Shown here: one piece after another, positions 8,563 through 17,648 of the stretch
How positions within the stretch are numbered: the stretch's first letter is position 1
Layout of the letters: the number at the start of each line of letters is the position of its first letter
From: Rickettsiales bacterium
Lineage (GTDB): Bacteria > Pseudomonadota > Alphaproteobacteria > Rickettsiales > UBA998
Assembly (NCBI GenBank): GCA_024304995.1
Contig: JAMWZD010000001.1
Span: 62,001-126,000 of the forward strand
Direction of reading: 5' to 3'
Length of the DNA stretch: 64,000 nt
Notes under the pieces: model-generated
Databases searched by the model: none
What the model saw: only the letters and a program-made list of their open reading frames with translations
Told to the model about the DNA's origin: nothing
Made by a program: the position numbers and the translations under genes

Positions 8563-9693
8563 ATGGAAACAACCTCCTATATTGACATGATGCTTAGTCT
8601 TGGACACACAGCATTGTCATTTATCATCATTCTGTCTGTCATCGTTTTTATCCACGAATTTGGACATTATCTTGCAGCGCGGCTATGTGGCGTGAAGATT
8701 GATGCGTTTTCCATTGGCTTCGGCAAAGAATTATTTGGCTGGACAGATCGTTCAGGCACACGCTGGAAAGTCTCCCTTGCCCCGCTGGGAGGGTATGTGC
8801 AAATGCATGGTGACGCGACAGAAGCCAGCACGCCTGACGCAGAAAAGCTGGAGGAAATGCCAGAGGCAGAGCGCAAAATCAGCTTTCACTATAAAAAATT
8901 ATGGCAAAAAGCAATTATCGTTGCCGCAGGTCCATTCGCCAATTTCCTGCTGGCCATCGTCATTTTTTCCAGCCTGATTTACACGAACGGACTCAGCACC
9001 ACAGAACCTGTGATTGGTGAAGTCATGGCAGAATCTGCCGCAGAAGCGGCTGGCCTGCAACCTAATGACCGCATTTTGACGATTAACAGGAAAAAGGTCG
9101 CTAGTTTTAATGACATCTCCACTAAAATCGCCACGAATCTGGGCGAGCCGATTGATATTACTTTGCTGCGTGACGGGGAAACAGAAAAAGTGACGCTTAC
9201 CCCACGCATGGAAGATTTTGAAGATGCACTGGGCAATAAAGGCAAGCGTCCGCTTATTGGCATCAGCACCAAAAAAATTACCTCTCAGGATGTTAATTTG
9301 TTTGAAGCGATTGGGGAGTCTATAAAACGCACCTATAATATGATTGAGATGTCATTGGCATATCTGGGACAGATCATTACAGGTGACCGCAGCGCGAAGG
9401 AACTGAAAGGACCATTAGGCATTGCAGAGCTTTCAGGCAAAGCTGCATCCAAAGACTTTTCAACGATTATATGGTTCATGGCACTGCTTTCCGTCAATCT
9501 GGGCTTTGTGAACATCCTACCCATTCCACCGCTGGATGGTGGACATCTGCTCTTTTATGCACTGGAAGGCGCGCAAGGTCGCCCTGTGGCAGAAAAGTTT
9601 CAGGAATGGGGCTATAAGGTCGGTTTTGCGTTCATTGCTGGTCTGATGCTGTTCACGATTTATAACGATATTGTGCAGTTGGTGGTGTCTTAA
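8563..9693 (+). CDS. rseP: Site-2 zinc metalloprotease RseP
   Basis: This inner-membrane site-2 protease releases membrane-anchored regulators by intramembrane cleavage. It has 376 residues. The zinc motif HEFGH is at residues 31-35, one PDZ domain lies at about 125-200, and the third zinc ligand is in NILPIPPLDGGH near residue 320. AAGGAAAC precedes the ATG. In many alphaproteobacteria bamA and the lpxD-fabZ-lpxA genes follow rseP; here an unrelated envelope block follows. Confidence 0.95.
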   Translation: METTSYIDMMLSLGHTALSFIIILSVIVFIHEFGHYLAARLCGVKIDAFSIGFGKELFGWTDRSGTRWKVSLAPLGGYVQMHGDATEASTPDAEKLEEMPEAERKISFHYKKLWQKAIIVAAGPFANFLLAIVIFSSLIYTNGLSTTEPVIGEVMAESAAEAAGLQPNDRILTINRKKVASFNDISTKIATNLGEPIDITLLRDGETEKVTLTPRMEDFEDALGNKGKRPLIGISTKKITSQDVNLFEAIGESIKRTYNMIEMSLAYLGQIITGDRSAKELKGPLGIAELSGKAASKDFSTIIWFMALLSVNLGFVNILPIPPLDGGHLLFYALEGAQGRPVAEKFQEWGYKVGFAFIAGLMLFTIYNDIVQLVVS

Positions 9694-9810
9694 ACCATAA
9701 TTGTGACATTTATTACCATTTAGCACAGGCAGGACTGTTTTAGCTTCATTGCTAAAGTAAAATCCCAAATAAGATTGAAAAAAAGGCATATTTTGTGCAT
9801 TATAGAGGCT

Positions 9811-10470
9811 ATGGGAGAAAATATTGCCGAGTTCACGCGTAAAACGCAACCTGCTCAGGATCATGCGCCGCTCTTTGTGTCGCTCTATATTGTGCTGCTC
9901 GCTTTTTTCATCATGCTGAATACTATTGCCACTTATGAAGATGACAAGGCAGAAGAAATTCTCGATGCCGTTAAGCAGCGTTTTTCATTCAGCAAACCAC
10001 TCGAATTTAAAAGCGAACTGGCAGTGACAGACCTTTCAGGCAAAGCCTTAAAAGAATTTTCAGATGCTATCAAAGCTCATTCCTCCCGCTATCTTGCGTT
10101 GGATGTGCTGGACTTGCATTTGCAGGGCAAGCGCGTTGAAATTCGCCTGCCGCTTTCCAGCCTGTTTAACGGAGATGATCTTTCCAGCAGTGCCAAAACA
10201 TTTTTAAGCGCCGTTGCAAACACTTCCATGAACTGGCGTGAAGGTTATGCAGTGAATGCGTCATTCCTGAAAGAACGCCAGACATTATCACCACTGGAAT
10301 ATTACCAGCAAGGCAGCAGCAACAATGCAAAAGAATTGCTGACGCTGACGCGCTTTATGGAACAGACTGCCCTGCCCCGCTCACAATTTTCTGTCGGCTT
10401 TACAGAAAGCAAGACGGATGACGCTATCATACTGCGTTTTGACATTTATTCCAAAGGAGGCGCTGAATGA
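9811..10470 (+). CDS. MotB-like membrane protein without an obvious OmpA domain
   Basis: The protein has a short cytoplasmic N-terminus, one membrane helix (HAPLFVSLYIVLLAFFIMLN, about residues 17-36) and a periplasmic part. The helix layout and the position just before a second MotB-like gene suggest a stator-type B subunit. The helix lacks the usual plug-region Asp seen in proton-driven MotB. The C-terminal half (NASFLKERQTLSPLEYYQQ and beyond) may be a degenerate OmpA-like fold, but I see no clear peptidoglycan-binding motif. TTG codons at 9775 and 9793 are alternative starts; 9793 has AAAGG 6 nt upstream, so the exact start is uncertain. It overlaps the next gene by 4 nt. Confidence 0.65.
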   Translation: MGENIAEFTRKTQPAQDHAPLFVSLYIVLLAFFIMLNTIATYEDDKAEEILDAVKQRFSFSKPLEFKSELAVTDLSGKALKEFSDAIKAHSSRYLALDVLDLHLQGKRVEIRLPLSSLFNGDDLSSSAKTFLSAVANTSMNWREGYAVNASFLKERQTLSPLEYYQQGSSNNAKELLTLTRFMEQTALPRSQFSVGFTESKTDDAIILRFDIYSKGGAE

Positions 10471-11189
10471 GCTACGTGTATGACGAAACGCCTTTTGTGC
10501 GCCCGAATGAAACCACCAGTTCCAATGCATGGATGATCAGCTTTGCGGATTTGCTCTCGCTCATGCTGACCTTTTTCATCCTCATGTTTTCTATGTCCGA
10601 AGTGCGCAACAAGGAATGGCATGAACTGACAAGCTCCCTCAGCGCCACGTTAAACCCTGCACAGAAACTGATTCGTTTTGAACAGGAACAGACAGAATCT
10701 CAGCCGTTAAAGCCAGTGCGCGCGGGGTTGAATTTATCTTACCTCTATAATCTGCTGAAAGAGCAGCTCGGCAGCGATGCTACGCGCTATTACAGTTTGA
10801 ACGATAATGATGGCGAAATTATTATTACCCTCAAAAGCGATGCGTTGTTTGACTCTGGCAGTGCCGATTTTTCTGATGAAGGCTTAAAGCAGGTGGAATA
10901 TATTTCCAGCGCTGTGGCAAAATTGCCCAACAAGATGGAAATCAAGGGACATAGCGACCCGAACCCCATCCGCGGAGGAGACTTTGCGTCAAACTGGGAA
11001 CTTTCGCTAGCGCGGGCAGATGCAGTAGCGCGGCTGGTCTCTGGCGCGGGATATACCCGTCCGATTGATGTATTCGGTCTGGCAGATAGTCGTTTTGATT
11101 CATCTTTTCTTAACCAATCCATGAAACAACGTGAAAGACTCGCCCGTCGTGTCGACATTGTGATTAAGGCTGATAGGGATTATCAATAA
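10467..11189 (+). CDS. MotB/OmpA-family protein
   Basis: This 240-residue protein has a MotB-type N-terminus. WMISFADLLSLMLTFFILMFSMS (about 22-44) contains the Asp within the membrane helix that carries protons in MotB/ExbD-like stators. The C-terminal OmpA domain shows IKGHSDPNPIRGG (about 158), NWELSLARADAVARLV and an R-rich end (RERLARRVDIVI), the usual peptidoglycan-binding elements. A GGAGG ribosome-binding site lies just before the overlapping start. No MotA gene is adjacent. Role: probably an energised or structural envelope complex, flagellar or not; unproven. Confidence 0.85.
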   Translation: MSYVYDETPFVRPNETTSSNAWMISFADLLSLMLTFFILMFSMSEVRNKEWHELTSSLSATLNPAQKLIRFEQEQTESQPLKPVRAGLNLSYLYNLLKEQLGSDATRYYSLNDNDGEIIITLKSDALFDSGSADFSDEGLKQVEYISSAVAKLPNKMEIKGHSDPNPIRGGDFASNWELSLARADAVARLVSGAGYTRPIDVFGLADSRFDSSFLNQSMKQRERLARRVDIVIKADRDYQ

Positions 11190-14100
11190 TGGCGCAAGGA
11201 TTAACATATAAACTGCAATGTGGCTGTGCTTTGGTGGCACTGAGCGCGGGTATTGCATTATATGCAAATGATGCGTCAGCTGCAAAAAATGCTACGGCCA
11301 GCGTACGGGATGATTATGCCCGCATCATGTTTGACTGGGGCAAGGAAGTGCGCTTTTCCACATCCCGCAAAGGCAATAATCTTATTCTGCAATTTGGTGA
11401 ACCTAACCGTGCTTCTTTAGGCGCAGTGAAAGCACGCCTTTCGCAATATGCCAGCACTATATCCCAATCTGCTGATGGTAAAACTATTACTATTGCGCTT
11501 AAAGGTGATTATAAAACCCGCAATTTCGTAAGCGGAAATAAAACAGGAGTGGATATTGTATTCGGCAATGTGCCGCGCCCTGAAACAAAAGTAACCAGCA
11601 CGCAAAGCATTGCGCCTGCTCCCAAAAAAGCAGCGCCTGAACCTATCGTCATAACTGAGGTGCGAAAGCCTGTTGCACCTGCTGCAAAAGCAGCGCCGAA
11701 AGCGCCAGAAAAAACGCAATTAGCCCCCCCTGTAAAAACAGCTGAAAAAGCTCCAGTTAAAGCAGCTGAAAAACCTGCGGCAAAAGCGCCAACATCTTTG
11801 CTAACCACCAAAACTGCAACAAATGAAAAACCTGCACCACAAAAGGTGGCTGACGCAAAAAAAGTGGTGATGCCGAAATTAAAGCCTGAACCTGCAGAAG
11901 CACCAAAGAAAGATGCTGTTGTGGCAGAGTTGAACAACGCAGAAACTGAGCAGGCAACAGAGAAAAAAGCAGACCCGATTGCAGACATTATCAATTCAGC
12001 AAAATCCGAGAAGAAAACAGAGATTACCAAGCTGAAAGACAAAAAAGTAACGTCTGAAGAAATGGTGGAGACCACTTCCATCGGCGCACCTGGCAATAAT
12101 AAAGATATGCTGGTAACGCTGAAAAAGACCACATTGAATACGCGCTTTTTCTTTAATTTTGATGAGCGCACTGCCGTTTCCACCTTTGAACGTGGGGCAG
12201 ATGTCTATCTGGTGTTCAGCACGCCACGCACGATTGACACAAAACGCCTGAATTCTGTAACGCCAGACTATATCCGCAATGTGGAACAAGTGCCTTCCAG
12301 CAGCGGCACTGTGTTGCGCTTCACCAAAAGCTCGGATATGTCTATGGTAGCGCGCAAAACGGGCAAAGGCTATGAATGGGTGATTGATGCGTCCCGCCGC
12401 CCCGTTTTCCCGAAAGATGTGATCATCCCAAAAATCGTTACGGAAAATACCCGTAAACCGCATATATTTATTGATAGTGCGCAGACCTCTGCACCAATAG
12501 AATTTCGTCACGCGGTGAGTGGTGAAATGATCACTACCATTCCTATGTATCAGCCATCTGTCGGCACATATCCAGAACGGATTACGCAGGATGCAACAGT
12601 GCTGCGCACCTCTCAGGGGATTGCTTTTATCCCGCATCAGCCAACCGTGAAATCTGCCCAACTGCGAAGCGGCATCCGCATTGCCAATGCAGATAATGCT
12701 ACCTTATCGCTGAATCTGGCAGAACTGGATGAAGCAAATCTGGTGCAGCGTGAATTAACAGCGCAGACATTCTTCCCGTTTGAATCATGGAAAGCGAAAG
12801 ATATTTCAGACTTCCACGCAAAGGAAAAAATCTTCCTGCAGGATATTGTAAAAGCGGATAATAAACAGGCAAATAGACTGCGTCTTGACCTCGCCAAACT
12901 CTATATGGCAGAAGGCATGTATTATGAAGCGATGGGGCTATTTAATATTATTAAAGACAACGATAAAGATTTTTACAAGGTCTATCAGGTCAGCGCTCTG
13001 GATGGCATGGCGCATTTTATGGCAGGGCGTTTCTCTCAGGCGGGGCAGCTCTTTGCAGATGATGTATTGCAGGAAGAAGATGAAATTGCCCAGTGGAAAC
13101 GTTTAGTGGAACTGATGCAAGGCACTAACCGCACCTTCCCTTATTTTGCATTCCGCAAACAATATGCACGTTTTTATTCACCTGACATGCAACGCCATGT
13201 TGCCACGTTAGCGGCAGATCACGCGCTGAGCAACAAACGCTATAATACGGTGGAAAAGATCATAGCACAGCTGCGTGAAGACAAATTGCTGGAGCAAATT
13301 GAAGATCATACGGAATATATGCGCGGGCGCATGGCAGCAGAAAAAGGGGAACTGGAAGTGGCTGAAAAACTGCTGACCCCTATTATTGAAAATGAAGATA
13401 ATAGATTCCTGCGCGCGCGGGCAACTTACACACTCGCCACCTCAAAATATAAAGCAGGATTGCTGGATCGCACGGCATTAATTGAAGAGCTTGAACCACT
13501 GCGCACCGTGTGGCGGGGGGATGGGTTTGAACTGAACCTGCTGAACCTGCTGGGCGAGCTTTATGTCAATAATGATGAATATGTTGAAGGGCTGCGTGCA
13601 TGGCGTGAAGCGGTTTCTTACTTCCCTGATACTGCCATCGCACAGGATGCCTCATCCCGCATGGCGAAGACTTTTGTTGAACTGTTTAACAATGGCAAGG
13701 CAGATGATCTGGAACCACTCACAGCATTATCCCTGTATTATGAATTTCGTGAATTAACTCCGCTGGGCGATGCGGGGGATGCGATGATTCAGAATCTGGC
13801 AGACCGTCTGGCGCAGGTAGATTTGCTTGATAAAGCTGCCTCATTGCTGGAGCATCAGGTCACGTTCCGTCTGGAAAAAGAAGAACGCAGCCGCATTGGC
13901 GCACAGCTTGCCCTGCTTTATCTGCTCAATCGTGAACCCGAAAAAACACTGAATGTGCTGGAACTGACGGGTTATGGTGATAATAGCGATGAATTGATGC
14001 AGAAGCGCAATCATCTGGCAGCATTGGGTTATGCCAAGACAGGGCAATGGCAAAAAGCACTGAACCTGCTTGAAGATGATTATTCCGATGCAGCAAAATA

Positions 14101-14470
14101 TATCCGCATGGATATTCACTGGGACAATAAAGACTGGGACAATGTGGCAGGCATTGCTGAAGACATTCTGGCAAGCCGTGAAGATTTAACCGCAAATCTG
14201 GATGAAGACCAGACGCGCGCCCTGCTGCAACTTGCTGTAGCATATAGTTTCATGGGGGATGCAGATCAGCTGCAATATCTCAAAGATTACTTCCCACCTT
14301 TAATTGCGGATAAGAATAAGCAACAAAGTTTTGCGGTGATCACTTCTGCAATCGACCCTGTGGACAGAGAAGGCATTGAACGCCTCAGCGCTGAAATGAG
14401 CAAACTGGAAACCTCACTTGATGGTTACCGCACCACGCTGAATGAGAAGAAACTCAGCATGAGTTTCTAA
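11189..14470 (+). CDS. Large secreted AMIN-like / TPR-repeat protein
   Basis: This 1093-residue protein has a signal peptide ending near ANDASA (about residue 31). Residues about 38-128 show beta-strand patterns like an AMIN domain (a cell-wall-binding module): DDYARIMFDWGKEVRFS through GNNLILQF. An Ala/Pro/Lys-rich linker follows (about 135-260). A second similar beta module lies at about 310-405 (TRFFFNFDERTAV ... VYLVFS). TPR-like helical repeats fill about 545-1075. Its ATG shares one base with the preceding MotB-like stop (TAATG), so the three genes are translationally coupled. A periplasmic scaffold or partner of the two MotB-like proteins is the likely role. Confidence 0.7.
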   Translation: MAQGLTYKLQCGCALVALSAGIALYANDASAAKNATASVRDDYARIMFDWGKEVRFSTSRKGNNLILQFGEPNRASLGAVKARLSQYASTISQSADGKTITIALKGDYKTRNFVSGNKTGVDIVFGNVPRPETKVTSTQSIAPAPKKAAPEPIVITEVRKPVAPAAKAAPKAPEKTQLAPPVKTAEKAPVKAAEKPAAKAPTSLLTTKTATNEKPAPQKVADAKKVVMPKLKPEPAEAPKKDAVVAELNNAETEQATEKKADPIADIINSAKSEKKTEITKLKDKKVTSEEMVETTSIGAPGNNKDMLVTLKKTTLNTRFFFNFDERTAVSTFERGADVYLVFSTPRTIDTKRLNSVTPDYIRNVEQVPSSSGTVLRFTKSSDMSMVARKTGKGYEWVIDASRRPVFPKDVIIPKIVTENTRKPHIFIDSAQTSAPIEFRHAVSGEMITTIPMYQPSVGTYPERITQDATVLRTSQGIAFIPHQPTVKSAQLRSGIRIANADNATLSLNLAELDEANLVQRELTAQTFFPFESWKAKDISDFHAKEKIFLQDIVKADNKQANRLRLDLAKLYMAEGMYYEAMGLFNIIKDNDKDFYKVYQVSALDGMAHFMAGRFSQAGQLFADDVLQEEDEIAQWKRLVELMQGTNRTFPYFAFRKQYARFYSPDMQRHVATLAADHALSNKRYNTVEKIIAQLREDKLLEQIEDHTEYMRGRMAAEKGELEVAEKLLTPIIENEDNRFLRARATYTLATSKYKAGLLDRTALIEELEPLRTVWRGDGFELNLLNLLGELYVNNDEYVEGLRAWREAVSYFPDTAIAQDASSRMAKTFVELFNNGKADDLEPLTALSLYYEFRELTPLGDAGDAMIQNLADRLAQVDLLDKAASLLEHQVTFRLEKEERSRIGAQLALLYLLNREPEKTLNVLELTGYGDNSDELMQKRNHLAALGYAKTGQWQKALNLLEDDYSDAAKYIRMDIHWDNKDWDNVAGIAEDILASREDLTANLDEDQTRALLQLAVAYSFMGDADQLQYLKDYFPPLIADKNKQQSFAVITSAIDPVDREGIERLSAEMSKLETSLDGYRTTLNEKKLSMSF

Positions 14471-14565
14471 GAAAATACCTTTACTCCGTAATTCAAATAA
14501 ACCGCTCAAATGCTAATCTAATTGATTGGCAAGATATATTTTAACGCATTTTTAACATTTTATAT

Positions 14566-14594
14566 TTGAGTATTTCCTAATATTGCGTTATATT
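14566..14594 (+). promoter_or_regulatory. Candidate promoter of the beta-helix/CAP gene
   Basis: TTGAGT (14566-14571) and TATATT (14589-14594) are separated by exactly 17 nt in the AT-rich 203-bp spacer. The gene start follows about 80 nt later, with a TTAGGAG ribosome-binding site. Confidence 0.5.
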
Positions 14595-14673
14595 AATATT
14601 ACAATTACATTAAACACTACTTATCTGTATTTCATTTTATTGCAATACTGAAAGTAATCCTTAGGAGCGCATT

Positions 14674-17544
14674 ATGAAATTTTCACAACTTATTATCCCT
14701 GCAATTGTTACTACAATGATGAGCCATAGCGCGCTTTCGCAGAGCATGAACAACACAGATGAAACCGTGCAGAAAAACTCTAAGACCATCACGAACACTT
14801 CGCAATCTTCAAGTAACGATGTTGTTGTCCAGAGAAATGGCGAAGATGTTACTAATGAATCGACATCAAATGGTCTGGTTACAGATAATATTGTGAAAAA
14901 TGCCCAGAACGCTGCAATATTAGATGCAACACTTGGCGGCGCTACTGGCGGTTTGGGAATGGGCGCTACTGGTGGCAATCTGCTTGGTGCGCTAAACGCA
15001 GGCAATGTTGCGAATATGGCAAACGGAACATTACAGAATGCGCTTAATAGCGGCAAAACTGATTCTGATTCGAATGAAGATGTAAAACGCAGTACCAGCA
15101 CCAGCACATCAACAGATAGTTCATCAAGCATGGATGATGACGAAATGATGATGGAAATGACAACAATGGTAGATGATGAAGAAATGTCTGTGGATGACAT
15201 GCCTATGGGCGATGACATGCCTGTTGACAGCGCGATGCAAGAGGACGTTAATTTGCCAATCGGCGGCGGTTCTGAAATTATGGAAAGCAACGTCACCACA
15301 GATGGTGACACTACTGCTGATGAGGCAATGGAAACAGCGGATGTCAACGTTATTAAAGAAGCGCTGAAAAATGCTAAACCAGGTGATACTATTGAAGTTC
15401 CCGCAGGATTATACGTTCTGGATGAACCATTGGTAATTAATAACCATAATATTATTATCACGACCGCAACAGAAGATGAACCAACCATTCTGGACGCATC
15501 ACAATTGCCAGCAGATGTTGCCGCAATTACGATTAAAGGACATAATGTTGAACTTCATAACATGCATATTATGAATGCAAATAATGACGCGGTACATGTG
15601 TTTGGAAACAAGGTAAAACTGGAAGATAACGTCATATCAGGCAGTATGGGAAGCGGTATTGTTGCAAAGCAGGCAAATAGCGTTCGCTTATATGATAATG
15701 AAGTCAAAAACTCTGGCGAGCTTGCGCAGTCAACCGAAGGTGTTGCTGGTATCGTGATTGATAGCACAAACAAAGTGACGTTAAAAGGAAACCATATTTA
15801 CGGAAGTAACGGAGCAGGTGTCTCTGTTGTCAGTGGGAATGATATCAGAATTGAGAGCAACAAGATAAACGATAACAGCACTTCGCAGGTTGCGCTTTAT
15901 AAAGGAACTAAAATAGCTATTGAAATGAACGATATCTTTGCCGAGGAAGGTAGTGAGTCTGCGGCAATCACTTTTTCTCCAGATAGAGAAATGCTGCATC
16001 AGGTAAATATTAAAAATAACTACATCTACAATATGGCAGAGGGGTTACGTTATAATGAAAGCGCCAATGCTGGTGGCATGGCAAAAATTGATGCGTCAAA
16101 TAACACCATTTACAATACTGCTGAAGCACCCCTTGCCTTCCCTGCATTAAAATCTGGCATGAACGAGGTGACATTATCAAAAAATATGATTCATACCAAT
16201 GCTGATGCGTTTTTGGCTGATAACAGCACATCAAAAGGACTGACGTTTGAATCCAACTGTTTTGATGATGCCAATCCACTGCCAAGCGCTGCAACAGGAA
16301 ATGGCAACGTTTCAGCTGAAATTAAACTTAATAATCAGAGCACATCCATCACAGCACCTAATAATCTGATTTCCACAGGCAAAGTGTGTGAGAATATGGA
16401 TGCTGGCGTGCAGGGTTTCGTAGATATTAAATTTATTGATAGTGACGTGGAACTGGCACGTGCCACAATGGACGGAACAATCGAGGCAGATGGTTCAGGG
16501 AATGTTCCTGCAGCGCCTCAGGAACCAGAAATGCCTACAGCACCTGAAACTCCACAAACACCTGATCAAACGATGCAGCCAACCACGCAACCCACCTCAG
16601 ATGATACATCAGAGCCAGTTGAAGAACAGCAACAGCCAGGTGGCTTCATGGGTGCGATTATGGATTTCATCTCTAAACTCATTACAGATATTGTAACTGG
16701 AATTCTGAACGCTATCTTCGGTATGCCTGAGCTTGGTAATATGACAAATATGCCAAATAATATTCCTCAGCAAACAGGAGCCCCAGCAGGTGAACGCATG
16801 GGCGCTGAAACAGGACAGCCAGCAGCATTGCCTGCAGCTACGCCAAATGTGAACCGCAACACCAATACAGATGTTCAGACCAATAATTCAGGACCAAGTT
16901 CTGCGCGTAGCACTTCTACGTCAACATCCACTCCAAACGGAACAACGAATAGAAATACGAATACGCAAAATAATACGCCAACGCGTCCTGCAGCAACACC
17001 AACACGCAGCACAAATAATGGCGGAGGCAGTGCGACACCAACGCGCAACACAACCACACAGACGACTCCTACGAGACAAACCACGCCGTCTCAGCCAGCA
17101 GCGCAACAACCAGCAGCGCAAAAGCCAGCGGCACAGACAGCCACCACCACTTCAAATGATGCGGTAGGTTCTACAGCTCCAGCGTTAAATGCGGTAAATA
17201 AATTCCGCGCTGAAAACGGGTTGCCCGCGCTGAAGTCCAGCGCACTGCTGAACAAAGCGTCTCAGTTCCAGTCTGATGAAATGGCGAAAGCAACAACAAT
17301 GAGCCATACAATTGCAGGCGAACTCGGTCCACGAGTGACCGCAGCAGGTTATCAGTGGAGCACGGTGGCAGAGAATATTGCCTTTGGTCAGCGCAGTTAC
17401 GAAGAAGCCGTGGAAGGCTGGATCAATTCTCCACCACACCGCAAAAACCTTTTGAATCCTAATGTAACAGAAGTTGGATTTGCTGTAACTACAGGACCCG
17501 ATGGTCGTCAATACTGGACAAATATTCTGGCAGCACCTCGCTAA
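14674..17544 (+). CDS. Secreted right-handed beta-helix protein with C-terminal CAP domain
   Basis: This 956-residue exported protein has a signal peptide at residues 1-24 (ending SALSQS). A Ser/Asp/Met-rich low-complexity region follows to about 215. Residues about 230-535 form a right-handed parallel beta-helix: the pectate-lyase-like entry PGDTIEVPAGLYVL, then repeated 'N.I....SGI.V' turns. A Pro/Thr/Gln/Asn-rich linker (about 570-830) contains a hydrophobic stretch near 655-690 (IMDFISKLITDIVTGILNAI). The C-terminal CAP/SCP domain (about 832-956) keeps MSHT, AENIAFG and WINSPPHRKNLL. Beta-helices often bind or cleave polysaccharides, and bacterial CAP domains are mostly of unknown function. 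Strong terminator downstream; single-gene unit. Confidence 0.88.
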   Translation: MKFSQLIIPAIVTTMMSHSALSQSMNNTDETVQKNSKTITNTSQSSSNDVVVQRNGEDVTNESTSNGLVTDNIVKNAQNAAILDATLGGATGGLGMGATGGNLLGALNAGNVANMANGTLQNALNSGKTDSDSNEDVKRSTSTSTSTDSSSSMDDDEMMMEMTTMVDDEEMSVDDMPMGDDMPVDSAMQEDVNLPIGGGSEIMESNVTTDGDTTADEAMETADVNVIKEALKNAKPGDTIEVPAGLYVLDEPLVINNHNIIITTATEDEPTILDASQLPADVAAITIKGHNVELHNMHIMNANNDAVHVFGNKVKLEDNVISGSMGSGIVAKQANSVRLYDNEVKNSGELAQSTEGVAGIVIDSTNKVTLKGNHIYGSNGAGVSVVSGNDIRIESNKINDNSTSQVALYKGTKIAIEMNDIFAEEGSESAAITFSPDREMLHQVNIKNNYIYNMAEGLRYNESANAGGMAKIDASNNTIYNTAEAPLAFPALKSGMNEVTLSKNMIHTNADAFLADNSTSKGLTFESNCFDDANPLPSAATGNGNVSAEIKLNNQSTSITAPNNLISTGKVCENMDAGVQGFVDIKFIDSDVELARATMDGTIEADGSGNVPAAPQEPEMPTAPETPQTPDQTMQPTTQPTSDDTSEPVEEQQQPGGFMGAIMDFISKLITDIVTGILNAIFGMPELGNMTNMPNNIPQQTGAPAGERMGAETGQPAALPAATPNVNRNTNTDVQTNNSGPSSARSTSTSTSTPNGTTNRNTNTQNNTPTRPAATPTRSTNNGGGSATPTRNTTTQTTPTRQTTPSQPAAQQPAAQKPAAQTATTTSNDAVGSTAPALNAVNKFRAENGLPALKSSALLNKASQFQSDEMAKATTMSHTIAGELGPRVTAAGYQWSTVAENIAFGQRSYEEAVEGWINSPPHRKNLLNPNVTEVGFAVTTGPDGRQYWTNILAAPR

Positions 17545-17567
17545 GATTTGTTCAACCGAGTAACATA

Positions 17568-17599
17568 AACCAGACTACCCCGATGTAGTCTGGTTTTTT
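17568..17599 (+). terminator. Strong intrinsic terminator after the beta-helix/CAP gene
   Basis: AACCAGACTAC (17568-17578) and GTAGTCTGGTT (17585-17595) form a perfect 11-bp stem with a 6-nt loop, and the T-run extends to 17599. It isolates this gene from serC. Confidence 0.92.
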
Positions 17600-17648
17600 G
17601 TGACTTTTGTCATTGACTGAACGGCTATTTTGCTCAATAGATGGGGGC

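Noticed and set aside
11509-12183. 224-codon antisense frame in the AMIN/TPR gene
   Set aside because: Low-complexity Ala/Phe/Ser product mirrors the Ala/Pro/Lys linker codons of the real gene.
17607-17648. Extended serC start at a TTG
   Set aside because: The extra residues do not match the family and the codon sits just after the preceding terminator; ATG 17649 gives the usual N-terminus.
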